Below, in pieces: positions 35,890-44,588 of a DNA stretch of 64,000 bases. The DNA is from Leisingera thetidis (GTDB lineage Bacteria; Pseudomonadota; Alphaproteobacteria; Rhodobacterales; Rhodobacteraceae), in NCBI RefSeq assembly GCF_025857195.1, contig NZ_CP109787.1, positions 809,501-873,500 on the forward strand. The letters run 5' to 3'. The translations under genes were made by a program, and so were the position numbers. Under the pieces are notes generated by a model. The model saw only the letters and a list, made by a program, of their open reading frames with translations, made no database searches and had not been told where the DNA came from. How positions within the stretch are numbered: position 1 is the stretch's first letter; each line of letters opens with the position of its first letter.

Positions 35890-37688
35890 AACGCCTGTCC
35901 TATCCCGATATAGAATTGCAGCCCGTCCTCGGACCCGCCGTCCACCGGATAGGCGAGGTCGAGCCGGATCGGGCCGATCCCCGCCACGTCATAGCGCAGG
36001 CCGAAGCCGGCGCCGGCATGGCGCGCCGAGGAGCCGGAGACGAAACTGTCCGCATCGACAAAGCCGATGTCATAGAACCCGACCAAGGAGATCTTGCCGG
36101 TGATCTTGCCCCGCACTTCGCCGGACAGCGCCAGAAACCCGCGGCCGCCGGCAGTGCCGCCGTTTGCGGGCACACCCAGCGACTGGAACTCATGCCCGCG
36201 CACCGTTCCCGCACCGCCGGAGAAGAACAGCAGGGTGGGGGAGATGCCGCTGAGCGACGGCCCGATCACCGAGCCCATCTGCAGCCGCCCGGCCAGCACG
36301 ATCCGGTCGTCTGCGCCCAGCCCGTAATAGGCGCGCCCGTCTGCCTTCATCTGCAGCCCGGATTTGCTGCCGCCGATACCGATAAAGGGCGTGGCCCCGC
36401 CCTGCAGGTAGTAGCCGCTGGCCGGGTTCACCCGGCTGTCGCGCTTGTCGTATTCGGCCCGGAGGCGGCCCGCAACATACTTGAACCGGCGCTTGCCGAA
36501 CACGTCCTCGGCCAGGATCGAGGACACCCCCAGCGCCGCCTCGGCAAAGAAATCGTCGGAAAACGTCCGCCGCACACCTGCGGCGCCAAAGACGCGGGTG
36601 GCCTTGTAGTGCTCCTCGTCCAGCTGTTCGGCCTCGGCCAGGTAGAAGATCAGGTCATCCGGCCCCAGCGCCGCGGGCCGGTCCAGCCGTACTGCGATGC
36701 GGCCGTCAATGTCATTGCTGCTGCCGATGCCGCTGAGCCGTGCCTCGATGCGCAGCTTCTCCGCGGCGCCGAACAGGTTGCGGTGCATCCAGCTGCCCGA
36801 CAGCTCCAGCCCGTCGGTGGAGCTGATCTCGGCCCCGAAGGTCAGGCGGCGCGGCGGCAGGTCCTCGACCACTGCGGTATAGTCCAGGGTGCCGTCCGGG
36901 TTCGGCTGCTCGGCCTCGCGCAGCACCACGCTGGAAAACGAGCCGGTGCGGCGCAGCCGGGTGGCGGATTTGGCAAGCAGATCGGGGTGGAACCGATCCC
37001 CCGCCGGGAAACCCGCGATCCGGCGGATGGCCTCCTCGCGCACGTTTGTGTCGCCGGTCACGCGCATCCGGCCAAAGCGCAGGCGCGGCCCCGGGGCCAG
37101 CCGCAGCTGGGCATCCAGGCGGGCTTGCAGGTGATTGGCGGTGATGGTCTGGTCTGACACCGTGGCCTTGGCATGGCCGCTGCGCCGCCAGGCCCGGACG
37201 CCGGCAGCCGCCGCATCCCGGATCGCACCGGTGCTGGCAGGCTGTCCGGAAGCGTATTCTTCGGGAAACTTCACGTCGCTCTGCCGGGGCAGCGGTGCCA
37301 TCTCCGCCTTGCCAAAGGCAAACCGCGGGCCGGGCTGGACGGTGATTTCCACCTTGCTGACGGTCCGCGGCGGGTTCAGCGGCTGGATCCCGGCCGCCTC
37401 GCGCCCGTCCAGACGGATGTTCACCACCGGCGAAAAATGCCCGCCATCATAGAGCACCTGCACCAGTGTCCGATAATCCGACAGGGCCGCGGCCAGCAGT
37501 TCCTGCACATTGGTCTCGCCGCTGGCGGCAACTGACGCCGAGGCGCCTCGCAGCCGCTCTGCCAATGCTGCGTCCGCGCCGGGGGCCTCAAGCGTGGTCT
37601 CGGCGCCAAAGGCGGCAGGCGGCAGCAAGGCCAGGAGACTGAAGGCAATGACGCACGCCAAAGGGCGCGGGCGGAAGGGAAAATTCAT
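35886..37688 (-). CDS. tamA: Outer-membrane assembly factor TamA (Omp85 family)
   Basis: 600 aa. Signal peptide about 1-28 (ACVIAFSLLALLPPAAFGA). POTRA-type repeats run to about 280 (VQVLYDGGHFSPVVNIRLDG; RFGRMRVTGDTNVREEAIR). The beta-barrel follows, with FFSGGAGTVRGHEFQSLG as the lid-lock V/I-R-G-x motif near 500, and the protein ends IGIGQAF with a terminal Phe as expected for barrel insertion. ATG 37688 is chosen since it opens a proper signal peptide; 112 residues of low-quality in-frame sequence upstream are rejected. Paired with tamB downstream. Confidence 0.93.
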   Translation of the reverse strand: MNFPFRPRPLACVIAFSLLALLPPAAFGAETTLEAPGADAALAERLRGASASVAASGETNVQELLAAALSDYRTLVQVLYDGGHFSPVVNIRLDGREAAGIQPLNPPRTVSKVEITVQPGPRFAFGKAEMAPLPRQSDVKFPEEYASGQPASTGAIRDAAAAGVRAWRRSGHAKATVSDQTITANHLQARLDAQLRLAPGPRLRFGRMRVTGDTNVREEAIRRIAGFPAGDRFHPDLLAKSATRLRRTGSFSSVVLREAEQPNPDGTLDYTAVVEDLPPRRLTFGAEISSTDGLELSGSWMHRNLFGAAEKLRIEARLSGIGSSNDIDGRIAVRLDRPAALGPDDLIFYLAEAEQLDEEHYKATRVFGAAGVRRTFSDDFFAEAALGVSSILAEDVFGKRRFKYVAGRLRAEYDKRDSRVNPASGYYLQGGATPFIGIGGSKSGLQMKADGRAYYGLGADDRIVLAGRLQMGSVIGPSLSGISPTLLFFSGGAGTVRGHEFQSLGVPANGGTAGGRGFLALSGEVRGKITGKISLVGFYDIGFVDADSFVSGSSARHAGAGFGLRYDVAGIGPIRLDLAYPVDGGSEDGLQFYIGIGQAF

Positions 37689-37964
37689 GTCTGCTCCGGC
37701 AGCGGGCGTAAAATTCCATCTGGAACTCCGCAGGGCTCCAAACGCTTGCGGCCAGCCTAGCACGGGGAAATTGCGGGATGGAACCGGCAAAGCAGCAGGA
37801 TTCCGCCCGCTTGCGGCAGCGGCGGATTGCTGCGCATGGGGCAGAGGGCCCGCCCGGGCGGGCCGGCGGGGGCTGCCGGCATTTTTCCGCCGGTTTGGCG
37901 GGGGGCGCCGGAAAATGGCGGCAAAGATGATTGGAAAGTGGCAGGGAGGCTGTAGTGTCCGCAT

Positions 37965-37994
37965 CAGCTCCGGCAGGCAAACCTGCCGGAGCTG
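37965..37994. repeat. Perfect 13-base inverted repeat
   Basis: CAGCTCCGGCAGG (37965-37977), loop CAAA, then CCTGCCGGAGCTG (37982-37994). No T-run follows on either strand, so an intrinsic terminator is unlikely. It sits between two divergent genes, where no terminator is needed. It may be an operator, a small-RNA element or a mobile-repeat remnant. Confidence 0.6.
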
Positions 37995-38129
37995 GCACTG
38001 ATTAACAAAGCTACATAGAGTCAACGTCAGGCGCAGCCACCACTCACAAAGCAGCCAAACCTGGCAAGAATGATACCACTCGGAAGGTTACTGTCCAGAT
38101 AATTGTCGGATTGATAATTTCCCCGTGGT

Positions 38130-38142
38130 GACATTAAATGTC
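38130..38142. promoter_or_regulatory. Palindrome upstream of the winged-helix gene, possible auto-operator
   Basis: GACATT-A-AATGTC is an exact dyad centred about 60 bases before the regulator start, a typical place for a dimeric winged-helix protein to bind. No independent copies were noticed in the window. Confidence 0.4.
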
Positions 38143-38197
38143 TGCAGGGTAAGAAATGGTGCCAGGGCATAGGTATTAGGTAACCAGGGATTTGGTT

Positions 38198-38500
38198 GTG
38201 GATCGGTTAAGGTCAATTTTCGAACTTAGGGATATGCTCCACCAGATGGAGCGCGATATCGGCCTTGACCGTCTCAGCCGGGTTGAGCGGGATGTTCTTC
38301 TCGCCGCCCACGCGGTGACCGCCGCCCCGGGGGCGCCGGTGCAGTCCGAGCAGATCCGCAGCCACCGCCTGGTTCAGGGCATTGCCCAGGCCACCTTTCA
38401 CCGCACGCTGAAATCGCTGCTGGATCTGGGGCTGCTCGAACGGGCGGGCGGCAGCAAGGCCAAGCACTACGTGGTCCGCTTTGAAGCGGCGGCAAAGTAG
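38198..38500 (+). CDS. Small winged-helix (MarR-like) transcriptional regulator
   Basis: 100 aa. The sequence reads as one winged helix: an N-terminal helix (LRSIFELRDMLHQMERDIG), LSRVERDVLLAAHAV, a recognition-helix-like segment QGIAQATFHRTLKSLLDLG and a wing (LLERAGGSKAKHYVV). It lacks the extra dimerisation helices of full MarR proteins. GTG 38198 is preferred over TTG 38192 because AGGGA sits about 9 bases before it. A 13-base palindrome lies just upstream. The membrane-protein gene after it is co-directional with a 60-base gap, but its target is unknown. Confidence 0.68.
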   Translation: MDRLRSIFELRDMLHQMERDIGLDRLSRVERDVLLAAHAVTAAPGAPVQSEQIRSHRLVQGIAQATFHRTLKSLLDLGLLERAGGSKAKHYVVRFEAAAK

Positions 38501-38560
38501 CACACCGGGCAAGGGCATCATCGGATTGCAGCTGCCGCCGCCGCTGTCTAAAGGGGCGGC

Positions 38561-39169
38561 ATGTCAGTAGCAGCCAAGTTCATTTCCCGATTTCAGGGTT
38601 TCGCGGTGATCATCGCCGTCTATGTCATCTGCCACGGTCTGACCGCCTGGGCGGTCACCCCGGTGCAGAACCTGTTCCTGCCGGACATCACCGTCTTTGC
38701 CAGCCTGGCCTACCTGCCGCATGGGGTGCGGGTGCTGAGCGTCTGGCTGTTCGGCTGGAAAGCCATCCTGCCCCTCGCTGCGGGCGCGCTTCTGTCGGAG
38801 GCGCTGTTCACTGCGGCCAATGTGCGGCAGCTGATGGAGCCGGTGCTGCTGGAGTCGGTCGCGGTGGGCGCCGTCTCCGCCTTTGCGGCTTTCGAGATCG
38901 CCTGGCTTTTCGGCTGGAACCTCTATTCCGGCCAGTCGCGCCGGATTGCCTGGACCGGGCTGCTGGCCATCGGTGCGCTGGCGTCGGTCATCAATTCCAT
39001 GGGGCAGTCGGTGGTGTTTTCCGGCCTGATCTTCCCCGGCGACCAGCTGCCGGTGATGGCGGTTTACGCGGCGGGGGATCTGATCGGCCTTGCGGTCTGC
39101 ATGGTTGCGCTGATGCTGATCTTCCGCGCGCTCCGGCTGGCGGGAAAGTCCCGCAAGCCGCAGGAATAG
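38561..39169 (+). CDS. Multi-pass membrane protein of unknown function
   Basis: 202 aa with about five or six hydrophobic segments (for example FAVIIAVYVICHGLTAWAV, ILPLAAGALLSEALF, AVGAVSAFAAFEIAWLFGW, IGLAVCMVALMLIFRAL). The central LPHGVRVLSVWLFGWKAIL block faintly recalls MASE1-like sensor membrane domains, but no output domain is attached. I do not recognise the family. It follows the winged-helix gene and converges on gap. Confidence 0.72.
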   Translation: MSVAAKFISRFQGFAVIIAVYVICHGLTAWAVTPVQNLFLPDITVFASLAYLPHGVRVLSVWLFGWKAILPLAAGALLSEALFTAANVRQLMEPVLLESVAVGAVSAFAAFEIAWLFGWNLYSGQSRRIAWTGLLAIGALASVINSMGQSVVFSGLIFPGDQLPVMAVYAAGDLIGLAVCMVALMLIFRALRLAGKSRKPQE

Positions 39170-39221
39170 CCAAGCCCGCCAACGGCTGGCCCGCGGCAAA
39201 CGCAACCGGCTGAGGCGGGAC

Positions 39222-40205
39222 TCAGCCCGCCATCAGCCGCGCCACATCCAGCATCCGGGCGGAAAAGCCCCATTCATTGTCGTACCAGCCGAACACCCGC
39301 ACCTGCCTGTCTCCGGCCATGCGGGTCTCCGGCCCGGCAATCACCAGCGACTCGGGCCGCGCCCTGAGGTCGGAGGACACCAGCGGCATATCGGTCCAGC
39401 CCAGCACCTTTGAGGCCGCCACGCCTTCGCGCAGCGCAGCAAGGAACTCTGCCTCGCTCATCGGCGTCTTCAGCTGCGCCACCAGATCCACCGCCGAGAC
39501 GCTGGCGGTCGGCACCCGCACTGCAGCACCGCTGATCCGGCCTTTCAGGTGCGGCAGCACCTCGTCGATCAGATGCGTCGCCGAGGTGGTGGTCGGCACC
39601 ATCGATTGGGCGCCGCCGCGGGAGCGCGCGAAATCGCCGCGCGGCGCATCCACCATCGGCTGCGAGTTGGTATAGCAGTGGATCGTCGTCATATGCGCGG
39701 TGTCAATGCCGGCGATGCCGTCCAGCAGCTTGACCAGCGGCGTCAGCGCATTGGTGGTGCAGGAGGCGTTGGAGACGATCCTTGTCTCCCCCAAAGCGTC
39801 CTCGTTGGCGCCCAGCACCATGGTCAGCTCGGCGGCGGGGGAGGGGCCGGAAATCAGCACCTTGGCCGCACCCGCCTTGATGCCGCGCTCCGCCACATCC
39901 GAGGTGCGGGCGATGCCGGTGCATTCCAGCACCAGATCGACGCCGGACAGATCCACCCGTGTCAGGTCGGGCTCATGGCTCACCGGAATGGACCGGCCCA
40001 GCACCTGCAGCGCGTCGCCGCCATGCTCTACTGGATGGGCAAAGGGGCCGAATGTGCTGTCGTACTGGAACAGATAGGCGCACATGTCCAAAGGCGCGAT
40101 ATCGTTGATCCGCACCACTTCGATGCCGTCTCCGCGCGATGTGGTCAGAATCTGGCGCAGGATGGCGCGGCCGATACGGCCGAATCCGTTGATAGCAAGT
40201 TTCAT
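39222..40205 (-). CDS. gap: Glyceraldehyde-3-phosphate dehydrogenase family enzyme
   Basis: 327 aa. GAPDH oxidises glyceraldehyde-3-phosphate with NAD(P)+ and phosphate. The Rossmann start KLAINGFGRIGRAILRQ, the catalytic Cys in SNASCTTNALTP (about 147), the phosphate-site region RGGAQSMVPTTTSA and the terminal FGWYDNEWGFSARM are all present. ATG 40205 starts the Rossmann strand directly; 20 earlier codons are rejected. It stands alone, without pgk or tkt, so a second-copy (GapB) or erythrose-4-phosphate dehydrogenase role cannot be excluded. Confidence 0.9.
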   Translation of the reverse strand: MKLAINGFGRIGRAILRQILTTSRGDGIEVVRINDIAPLDMCAYLFQYDSTFGPFAHPVEHGGDALQVLGRSIPVSHEPDLTRVDLSGVDLVLECTGIARTSDVAERGIKAGAAKVLISGPSPAAELTMVLGANEDALGETRIVSNASCTTNALTPLVKLLDGIAGIDTAHMTTIHCYTNSQPMVDAPRGDFARSRGGAQSMVPTTTSATHLIDEVLPHLKGRISGAAVRVPTASVSAVDLVAQLKTPMSEAEFLAALREGVAASKVLGWTDMPLVSSDLRARPESLVIAGPETRMAGDRQVRVFGWYDNEWGFSARMLDVARLMAG

Positions 40206-40325
40206 GCGCAATCTATGGCAGGCGGGCCGGGACGGCTCAATCCATGCACCCCGGAAAATGATCACATTTCACCGGGAGGATGTTTCAGAAAAAACCGTAA
40301 AACCGCGCAACCGCCAGAGGCGCCG

Positions 40326-40640
40326 CTATTTGCGGCAGATCACCTGGGCATAATAAGTGCCGGTGATATTGCGCACCATCGTGTCCAGATTGACGCTGCA
40401 GCCGGTGGCCGCCCGCATTGCCCGCACCGCCTGACGGGCGGTCAGGACCGCGGGCGGGCGGAAGGCCAGATGCTCCAGGTTCATCCGCGTGGCGCTGTAG
40501 CGCTGCGGCGTGCCCTCGACAGGCGCCACCAGCCAGTCGCGGCCCAGCACGGTGACCCTGGTGCCTTCCACGTCCTTGGCCGTTACGGGCGGGGCAAGCG
40601 CGGCGCACAGGGCCGCCGCCAGTGCAGTCTGTCTCATCAT
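40326..40640 (-). CDS. Small exported protein of unknown function
   Basis: 104 aa with a signal peptide (MMRQTALAAALCAALAPPVTA). The mature part has two Cys residues (ATGCSVN and the terminal VICRK) that could form a disulphide, and a conserved-looking RQAVRAMRAATGC segment. I do not recognise it. Starts at 40640 or 40637 are both possible. It lies between gap and the IclR-type gene on the same strand. Confidence 0.62.
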   Translation of the reverse strand: MMRQTALAAALCAALAPPVTAKDVEGTRVTVLGRDWLVAPVEGTPQRYSATRMNLEHLAFRPPAVLTARQAVRAMRAATGCSVNLDTMVRNITGTYYAQVICRK

Positions 40641-40708
40641 CGAAATGCTCCTGCGGGAAATACCTGCGTTCAGCCTAACGCAGCACCGGCACAAAGCAAG
40701 ATGCGCCT

Positions 40709-41485
40709 TCAGAGATGATCCACCGCCTCCGCCTGGCGCAGCTCGGCGGCGCACAGCTGCAGGCCGCGCAGCAGCCGTTCTCCATCGGCGTCCGGATTCA
40801 ACCCGCGCGGGGCCGAGCAGCCTGCGACAATCGGCGTCTGTCCGGGGCGCGACACTGGCACCGCATAGCCGGTGATCCCGGCCTCGAACTCGCTGTCGGT
40901 CAGGCAATAGCCCTGGTCACGCGCCTGCGTGACGCGCTCCAGAATGGCGCCGGGGTCGGTCAGCGACTGGCCGGTGTGGCGCGGGATACTGGTTTTTGCC
41001 AGCACCGCCGCGGCGTCTTCTGGCGGCAGCCCGGCCAGCAGCATCCGCCCCAGGCTGGTATGGGCCAGCGGAATATGCGAGCCGGCCGTGAAGCCATAGG
41101 TGATATGGCCATGATCGACGGTGGACTGCGCCAGCAGCAGCACCCGGCCCTGGTCCAGCATCGCCAGCGTCACCTCGATCTCCATCTGCCGGGCGTGGCG
41201 GTTCAGCACCGGCTGCACCCGGCGGCCGAACTGATTGGCCTGCAAAAAACCGCCCGCCAGCGCCAGCACCCGCGGGGTCAGCGACAGCATCCGCCCGTCC
41301 TGTCGCAGATACCCCGCCTGCACCAGCGTCAGCGCGCCCCTGCGGGCGGTGGCACGGTCCTGGCCGGTGCGCCGCGCAATCTCTGCCAGGGTCAGGCTGG
41401 GAGTGGCCGCATCAAACACCGCCAGAACCGCCAGCCCCTTGGCAAAGCTCGACGAAATATTCCTGTCCTGTTCCACCGATGTCAT
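40709..41485 (-). CDS. IclR-family transcriptional regulator
   Basis: 258 aa. The N-terminal winged helix is seen in FAKGLAVLAVFDAATPSLTL with EIARRTGQDRATARRGALTL; the C-terminal GAF-like effector domain has HIPLAHTSLGRMLLAG and GYCLTDSEFEAGITGYAVPV. This resembles the PcaR/PobR branch, whose effectors are aromatic acids, but the ligand is unknown. ATG 41485 matches usual family length; GTG 41551 would add 22 residues. It is divergent from the glutamine-synthetase-like gene and very likely controls it through the dyad at 41581-41623. Confidence 0.9.
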   Translation of the reverse strand: MTSVEQDRNISSSFAKGLAVLAVFDAATPSLTLAEIARRTGQDRATARRGALTLVQAGYLRQDGRMLSLTPRVLALAGGFLQANQFGRRVQPVLNRHARQMEIEVTLAMLDQGRVLLLAQSTVDHGHITYGFTAGSHIPLAHTSLGRMLLAGLPPEDAAAVLAKTSIPRHTGQSLTDPGAILERVTQARDQGYCLTDSEFEAGITGYAVPVSRPGQTPIVAGCSAPRGLNPDADGERLLRGLQLCAAELRQAEAVDHL

Positions 41486-41580
41486 TTGCGCCGCCTGTGC
41501 TGATCCAGAAAAACTGCCGCCGGTCGCGGCGGGTTTGTGCGAATGCTGCACACCATGTTCGCTTTGCGCACGCTGTCAAG

Positions 41581-41623
41581 CCGCAAAACCTCCGCAATAT
41601 CCGCATTGCGCAGGCGTTTGCGG
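41581..41623. promoter_or_regulatory. Nested dyad between iclR-type and glutamine-synthetase-like genes
   Basis: Outer arms CCGCAAA (41581-41587) and TTTGCGG (41617-41623) and inner arms CGCAAT (41593-41598) and ATTGCG (41605-41610) are perfect inverted pairs sharing nearly the same centre (about 41602). The position, roughly 100 bases from each start codon, is what an autoregulating IclR protein would use. Binding is inferred. Confidence 0.55.
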
Positions 41624-41700
41624 GAATTCTTTGCCTCAGGCTGGACGCAAGGGCCATTTCCGGTGCAATTTCAATCAGCTCGCTAGCCAGGAGGCCGCCC

Positions 41701-43149
41701 ATGGCACAAGATTTCACATCCGGCAAACTGGCCCGCCTGGGGCTGCTGACGCCCGAGGACTGCCGCAAGGCGGCAGAGATCACCTCCCGCGCGCAGTTCG
41801 ACGGGATCGAGACGGTGCGGGTGCTGTTCCCCGACCAGCACGGGCTCTTGCGCGGCAAGACGGTGATGGCCGATGCTTTTGCCAGCGTCTTTGACCGCGG
41901 CCTCAACGTGCCCGCGACTTTGCTGCTCAAGGACACATCGCACCGCAACGCCTTTCCGGTCTGGGAGGGTGGCACCGGCCTGGCGGGGCCGATGCAGGGC
42001 GCGGGCGACGTGCTGCTGGTGCCGCGCCCCGAGACCTTCCGGGCGCTGCCCTGGTCGGGCCATTCCGCCTGGATCTTCTGCACGCCTGTCTGCCCGGACG
42101 GCCGCGCCATCCCCTTTGCCTCCTGCAATGTGCTGCAGCGCCAGGTGGACCAGCTGGAAGCGCAGGGCATGGCCGCAACCTTCGGGCTGGAGGTGGAATT
42201 CCACATCTTCGAGCTGGCGGACAAATCCGCCGCCCACGATCAGGCCGGCCGCCCCGGTGCGCCGGTGCAGACCCGCAACCTGACACAAGGGTACCAGTAT
42301 CTGACCGAAACCCGCTATGGCGAGGCGGAGGGGGTGCTGGACCTGCTGCGCCGCAACGCCCAGAAGCTTGGCCTGCCGGTGCGCTCCGTGGAAATTGAAA
42401 TGGGCCCCAGCCAGGTAGAATTCACCTTTGCCCCCGACGGCGCCATGGCCCAGGCCGACGCGATGGTGATGTTCCGCACCATGGTCAAGGAAGTCTGCAC
42501 CAGAAGCGGCCTGCATGCCAGCTTCATGGCCAAGCCGCGGCTGGACCACGTGATGGCCAACGGCTGGCATGTGCATCAGTCGCTGCTGGATCTGGCCACG
42601 GGACGCAACCTGTTCGTGCCGGAAACCGCCGGGATGCTGTCCCCGCCCGCCAGCGCCTGGATGGCGGGGCTGCTGAAATACGCGTCCGAGACCTCGCTGC
42701 TGATCGCCCCCACGGTGAACAGCTACAAGCGCTATCTGCCCTACCAGCTGGCCCCCAGCCGGATCGGCTGGGGCGAGGACAACCGCGGCGCCATGCTGCG
42801 CGCGCTGATGCATCCCCAAGACCCTGCCAGCCGGATCGAGAACCGCGCCCCCGACAGTTCCGCCAACCCCTATTACGCGCTGGCCGCCCAGATCATCGCA
42901 GGCGCCGCCGGGATCAGGGAAGGGCTGGAGGCCCCGAAACCCACCCTGTCGCCCTACAGCGAAGAGGCTGAGCGCCTGCCGCGCTCGCTGGGCCAGGCGC
43001 TGGAGGGGTTCGCAGGCTCGGCCCTGTGCCGCGCTGCGCTGGGGGAGGACACCGTGGATTACCTCCTGCAACTCAAGCAATTCGAATGGGAGCGCTACCT
43101 CGACACCGTCAGCGAATGGGAGCAGGCGGAGTATTTCAACCTGTTCTGA
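41701..43149 (+). CDS. Glutamine-synthetase-family ligase (GlnA-like, possibly gamma-glutamyl-amine synthetase)
   Basis: 482 aa. The family makes an amide from glutamate and ammonia or an amine using ATP. Active-site blocks: FGLEVEFHIFE, EIEMGPSQVEF (metal Glu residues), NGWHVHQSLLD, TVNSYKRYLPYQLAPSR and RIENRAPDSSANPYYALA. The subunit is about the length of GlnA, yet sequence style is nearer to PuuA/GlnT-like paralogues that work on amines. The usual adenylylation Tyr site near the C-terminus is not evident. ATG 41701 has CCAGGAGG upstream. It is likely regulated by the divergent IclR protein. Confidence 0.85.
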   Translation: MAQDFTSGKLARLGLLTPEDCRKAAEITSRAQFDGIETVRVLFPDQHGLLRGKTVMADAFASVFDRGLNVPATLLLKDTSHRNAFPVWEGGTGLAGPMQGAGDVLLVPRPETFRALPWSGHSAWIFCTPVCPDGRAIPFASCNVLQRQVDQLEAQGMAATFGLEVEFHIFELADKSAAHDQAGRPGAPVQTRNLTQGYQYLTETRYGEAEGVLDLLRRNAQKLGLPVRSVEIEMGPSQVEFTFAPDGAMAQADAMVMFRTMVKEVCTRSGLHASFMAKPRLDHVMANGWHVHQSLLDLATGRNLFVPETAGMLSPPASAWMAGLLKYASETSLLIAPTVNSYKRYLPYQLAPSRIGWGEDNRGAMLRALMHPQDPASRIENRAPDSSANPYYALAAQIIAGAAGIREGLEAPKPTLSPYSEEAERLPRSLGQALEGFAGSALCRAALGEDTVDYLLQLKQFEWERYLDTVSEWEQAEYFNLF

Positions 43150-43351
43150 GCCCCCGGCGGGGCAGGTCCGGACCGGGTGAAAAACTCATCCTCCGGGGGA
43201 TTTGCCGTCTTGATCGCCGGCCCCGCCCATTGATAGCGTATACCCGCGCATGCAGGGGCCGGCACCGCCGGTTCCCGCCCGCTACCGGCACCAATTGCGG
43301 CGGCCAAACCCACATGCAAATTCCAAGCCTCTTCTAAGGAAAACCAAACCC

Positions 43352-43711
43352 ATGAAATATACCGAGGAACACGAGTGGCTGCTGCCCGAGGACGACCTGA
43401 TCACCGTCGGCATCACCGCCCACGCCGCCGAGCAGCTGGGCGAGGTGGTCTATGTCGAGCTGCCGGAGCCGGGCACCGAAGTCTCCAAGGACGACGAGAT
43501 CGTGGTGATTGAATCGGTCAAGGCGGCCTCCGACATCCTGGCCCCGCTCGACGGCGAGATCGTCGAGGTGAACGAGGCGCTGGCCGATGACCCTGGCAAG
43601 GTGAACGACGACCCCGAAGGCGGCGCCTGGTTCTTCAAGATCAAGCCCTCCGACCTGTCGCCGATGGACGATTACATGGATGAAGCGGGCTACAAGGACT
43701 TCATCAGCTGA
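43352..43711 (+). CDS. gcvH: Glycine cleavage system H protein
   Basis: 119 aa lipoyl carrier that shuttles the aminomethyl arm between the P, T and L proteins. Starts KYTEEHEWL, has GITAHAAEQLGEVVYVELP, and the lipoyl Lys in VVIESVKAASDI (residue about 58), ending MDEAGYKDFIS. ATG 43352 has CTAAGGA upstream. gcvT and gcvP are not next to it; genes on either side are unrelated, so this is a lone gcvH, which may also serve lipoate relay. I looked for a glycine riboswitch in the 202-base leader and did not find one. Confidence 0.93.
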   Translation: MKYTEEHEWLLPEDDLITVGITAHAAEQLGEVVYVELPEPGTEVSKDDEIVVIESVKAASDILAPLDGEIVEVNEALADDPGKVNDDPEGGAWFFKIKPSDLSPMDDYMDEAGYKDFIS

Positions 43712-43837
43712 GTTTTCCGGTCCGCCGCGGCGGCGGCGGGCCTTGCGCCCTGGCGATCACGATCCCGCCAGCGCCCTATGCACCCGCCGGTTGCGGGCTA
43801 CCATCCGGTCATCGCCGCAATACCCGGGAGGTGCGCC

Positions 43838-44554
43838 ATGACCGGATTTTCCGGCCTCAAGGCCTTGTTCATCAATACATCGCTGAAAAAGGACGGCAGC
43901 AAAAGCCACACCCGCCTGCTGATGGAGGCGTCCTCCGCCATCATGTCAAAGAACGGCGTTTCGGTGGAGCATCTGCACATGCTCGACCACCAGGTGCCGC
44001 CCGGCGTCTACCCGGACATGACCGAACAGGGCTGGGACCGCGACGACTGGCCCAGGATCTGGGAGAAGGTGAAGGCGGCACAGATCCTGGTGATCGGCAC
44101 CCCGATCTGGCTGGGCGAGGAAAGCTCGGTCTGCCGCATCCTCATCGAGCGGCTATATGGCATGAGCGGCGGGCTGAACGACAAGGGGCAGTCGATTTTT
44201 TATGGCAAGGCAGGCGGCACGGTCATCACCGGCAACGAGGACGGCATCAAGCACACTGCGATGACGATCTGCTACGCGCTCAGCCATCTGGGCTTCACCA
44301 TCCCGCCGCAGGCCGATTGCGGCTGGATCGGCGAGGCCGGACCGGGGCCGTCCTACGGCGACGAGGTGGACGGCAAGCCGGCCGGTTTTGAGAACGAATT
44401 CACCCAGCGCAACACCACCATCATGACCTGGAACCTGATGCACCTGGCCGCCATTCTGCGCGATGCGGGCGGCTACCCGAACGAGGGCAACGACCGCAAC
44501 GCCTGGTCCGCGGGCTGCCGGTTCGACTACGAAAATCCCGATTACCGCTCATAG
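43838..44554 (+). CDS. Flavodoxin-fold NAD(P)H-dependent oxidoreductase
   Basis: 238 aa. The N-terminus KALFINTSLKKDG and SKSHTRLLM give the FMN phosphate loop, VIGTPIWLGEESSVCRILIERLY the second FMN region (split at W-L-G), and AGGTVITGNEDGIKHTAM the third. This is the NADPH-dependent FMN reductase/flavodoxin superfamily; electron donor and substrate are not readable. ATG 43838 has GGGAGGT upstream. It stands alone between gcvH and a convergent dehydrogenase gene. Confidence 0.83.
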   Translation: MTGFSGLKALFINTSLKKDGSKSHTRLLMEASSAIMSKNGVSVEHLHMLDHQVPPGVYPDMTEQGWDRDDWPRIWEKVKAAQILVIGTPIWLGEESSVCRILIERLYGMSGGLNDKGQSIFYGKAGGTVITGNEDGIKHTAMTICYALSHLGFTIPPQADCGWIGEAGPGPSYGDEVDGKPAGFENEFTQRNTTIMTWNLMHLAAILRDAGGYPNEGNDRNAWSAGCRFDYENPDYRS

Positions 44555-44588
44555 CCGCAAGGGGGCGTCCGAGGCTGGCGCAGATATC

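Larger units (their letters stand above)
37689..38197. other. 509-base gap between divergent tamA and a small regulator gene
   Basis: The tamA-proximal half (37700-37930) is GC-rich with no gene I can support. From about 37960 to 38197 the DNA is clearly AT-richer and holds a perfect 13-base hairpin (37965-37994) and a 13-base palindrome (38130-38142). Both are listed separately. Promoters for tamA and the regulator should be here. Confidence 0.5.

Noticed and set aside
37689..38024. 112-residue N-terminal extension of TamA
   Set aside because: It would bury the signal peptide that begins at 37688.
43150..43351. Possible glycine riboswitch ahead of gcvH
   Set aside because: I could not find the tandem conserved glycine aptamer cores; only GC-rich sequence and a CTAAGGA site are present.
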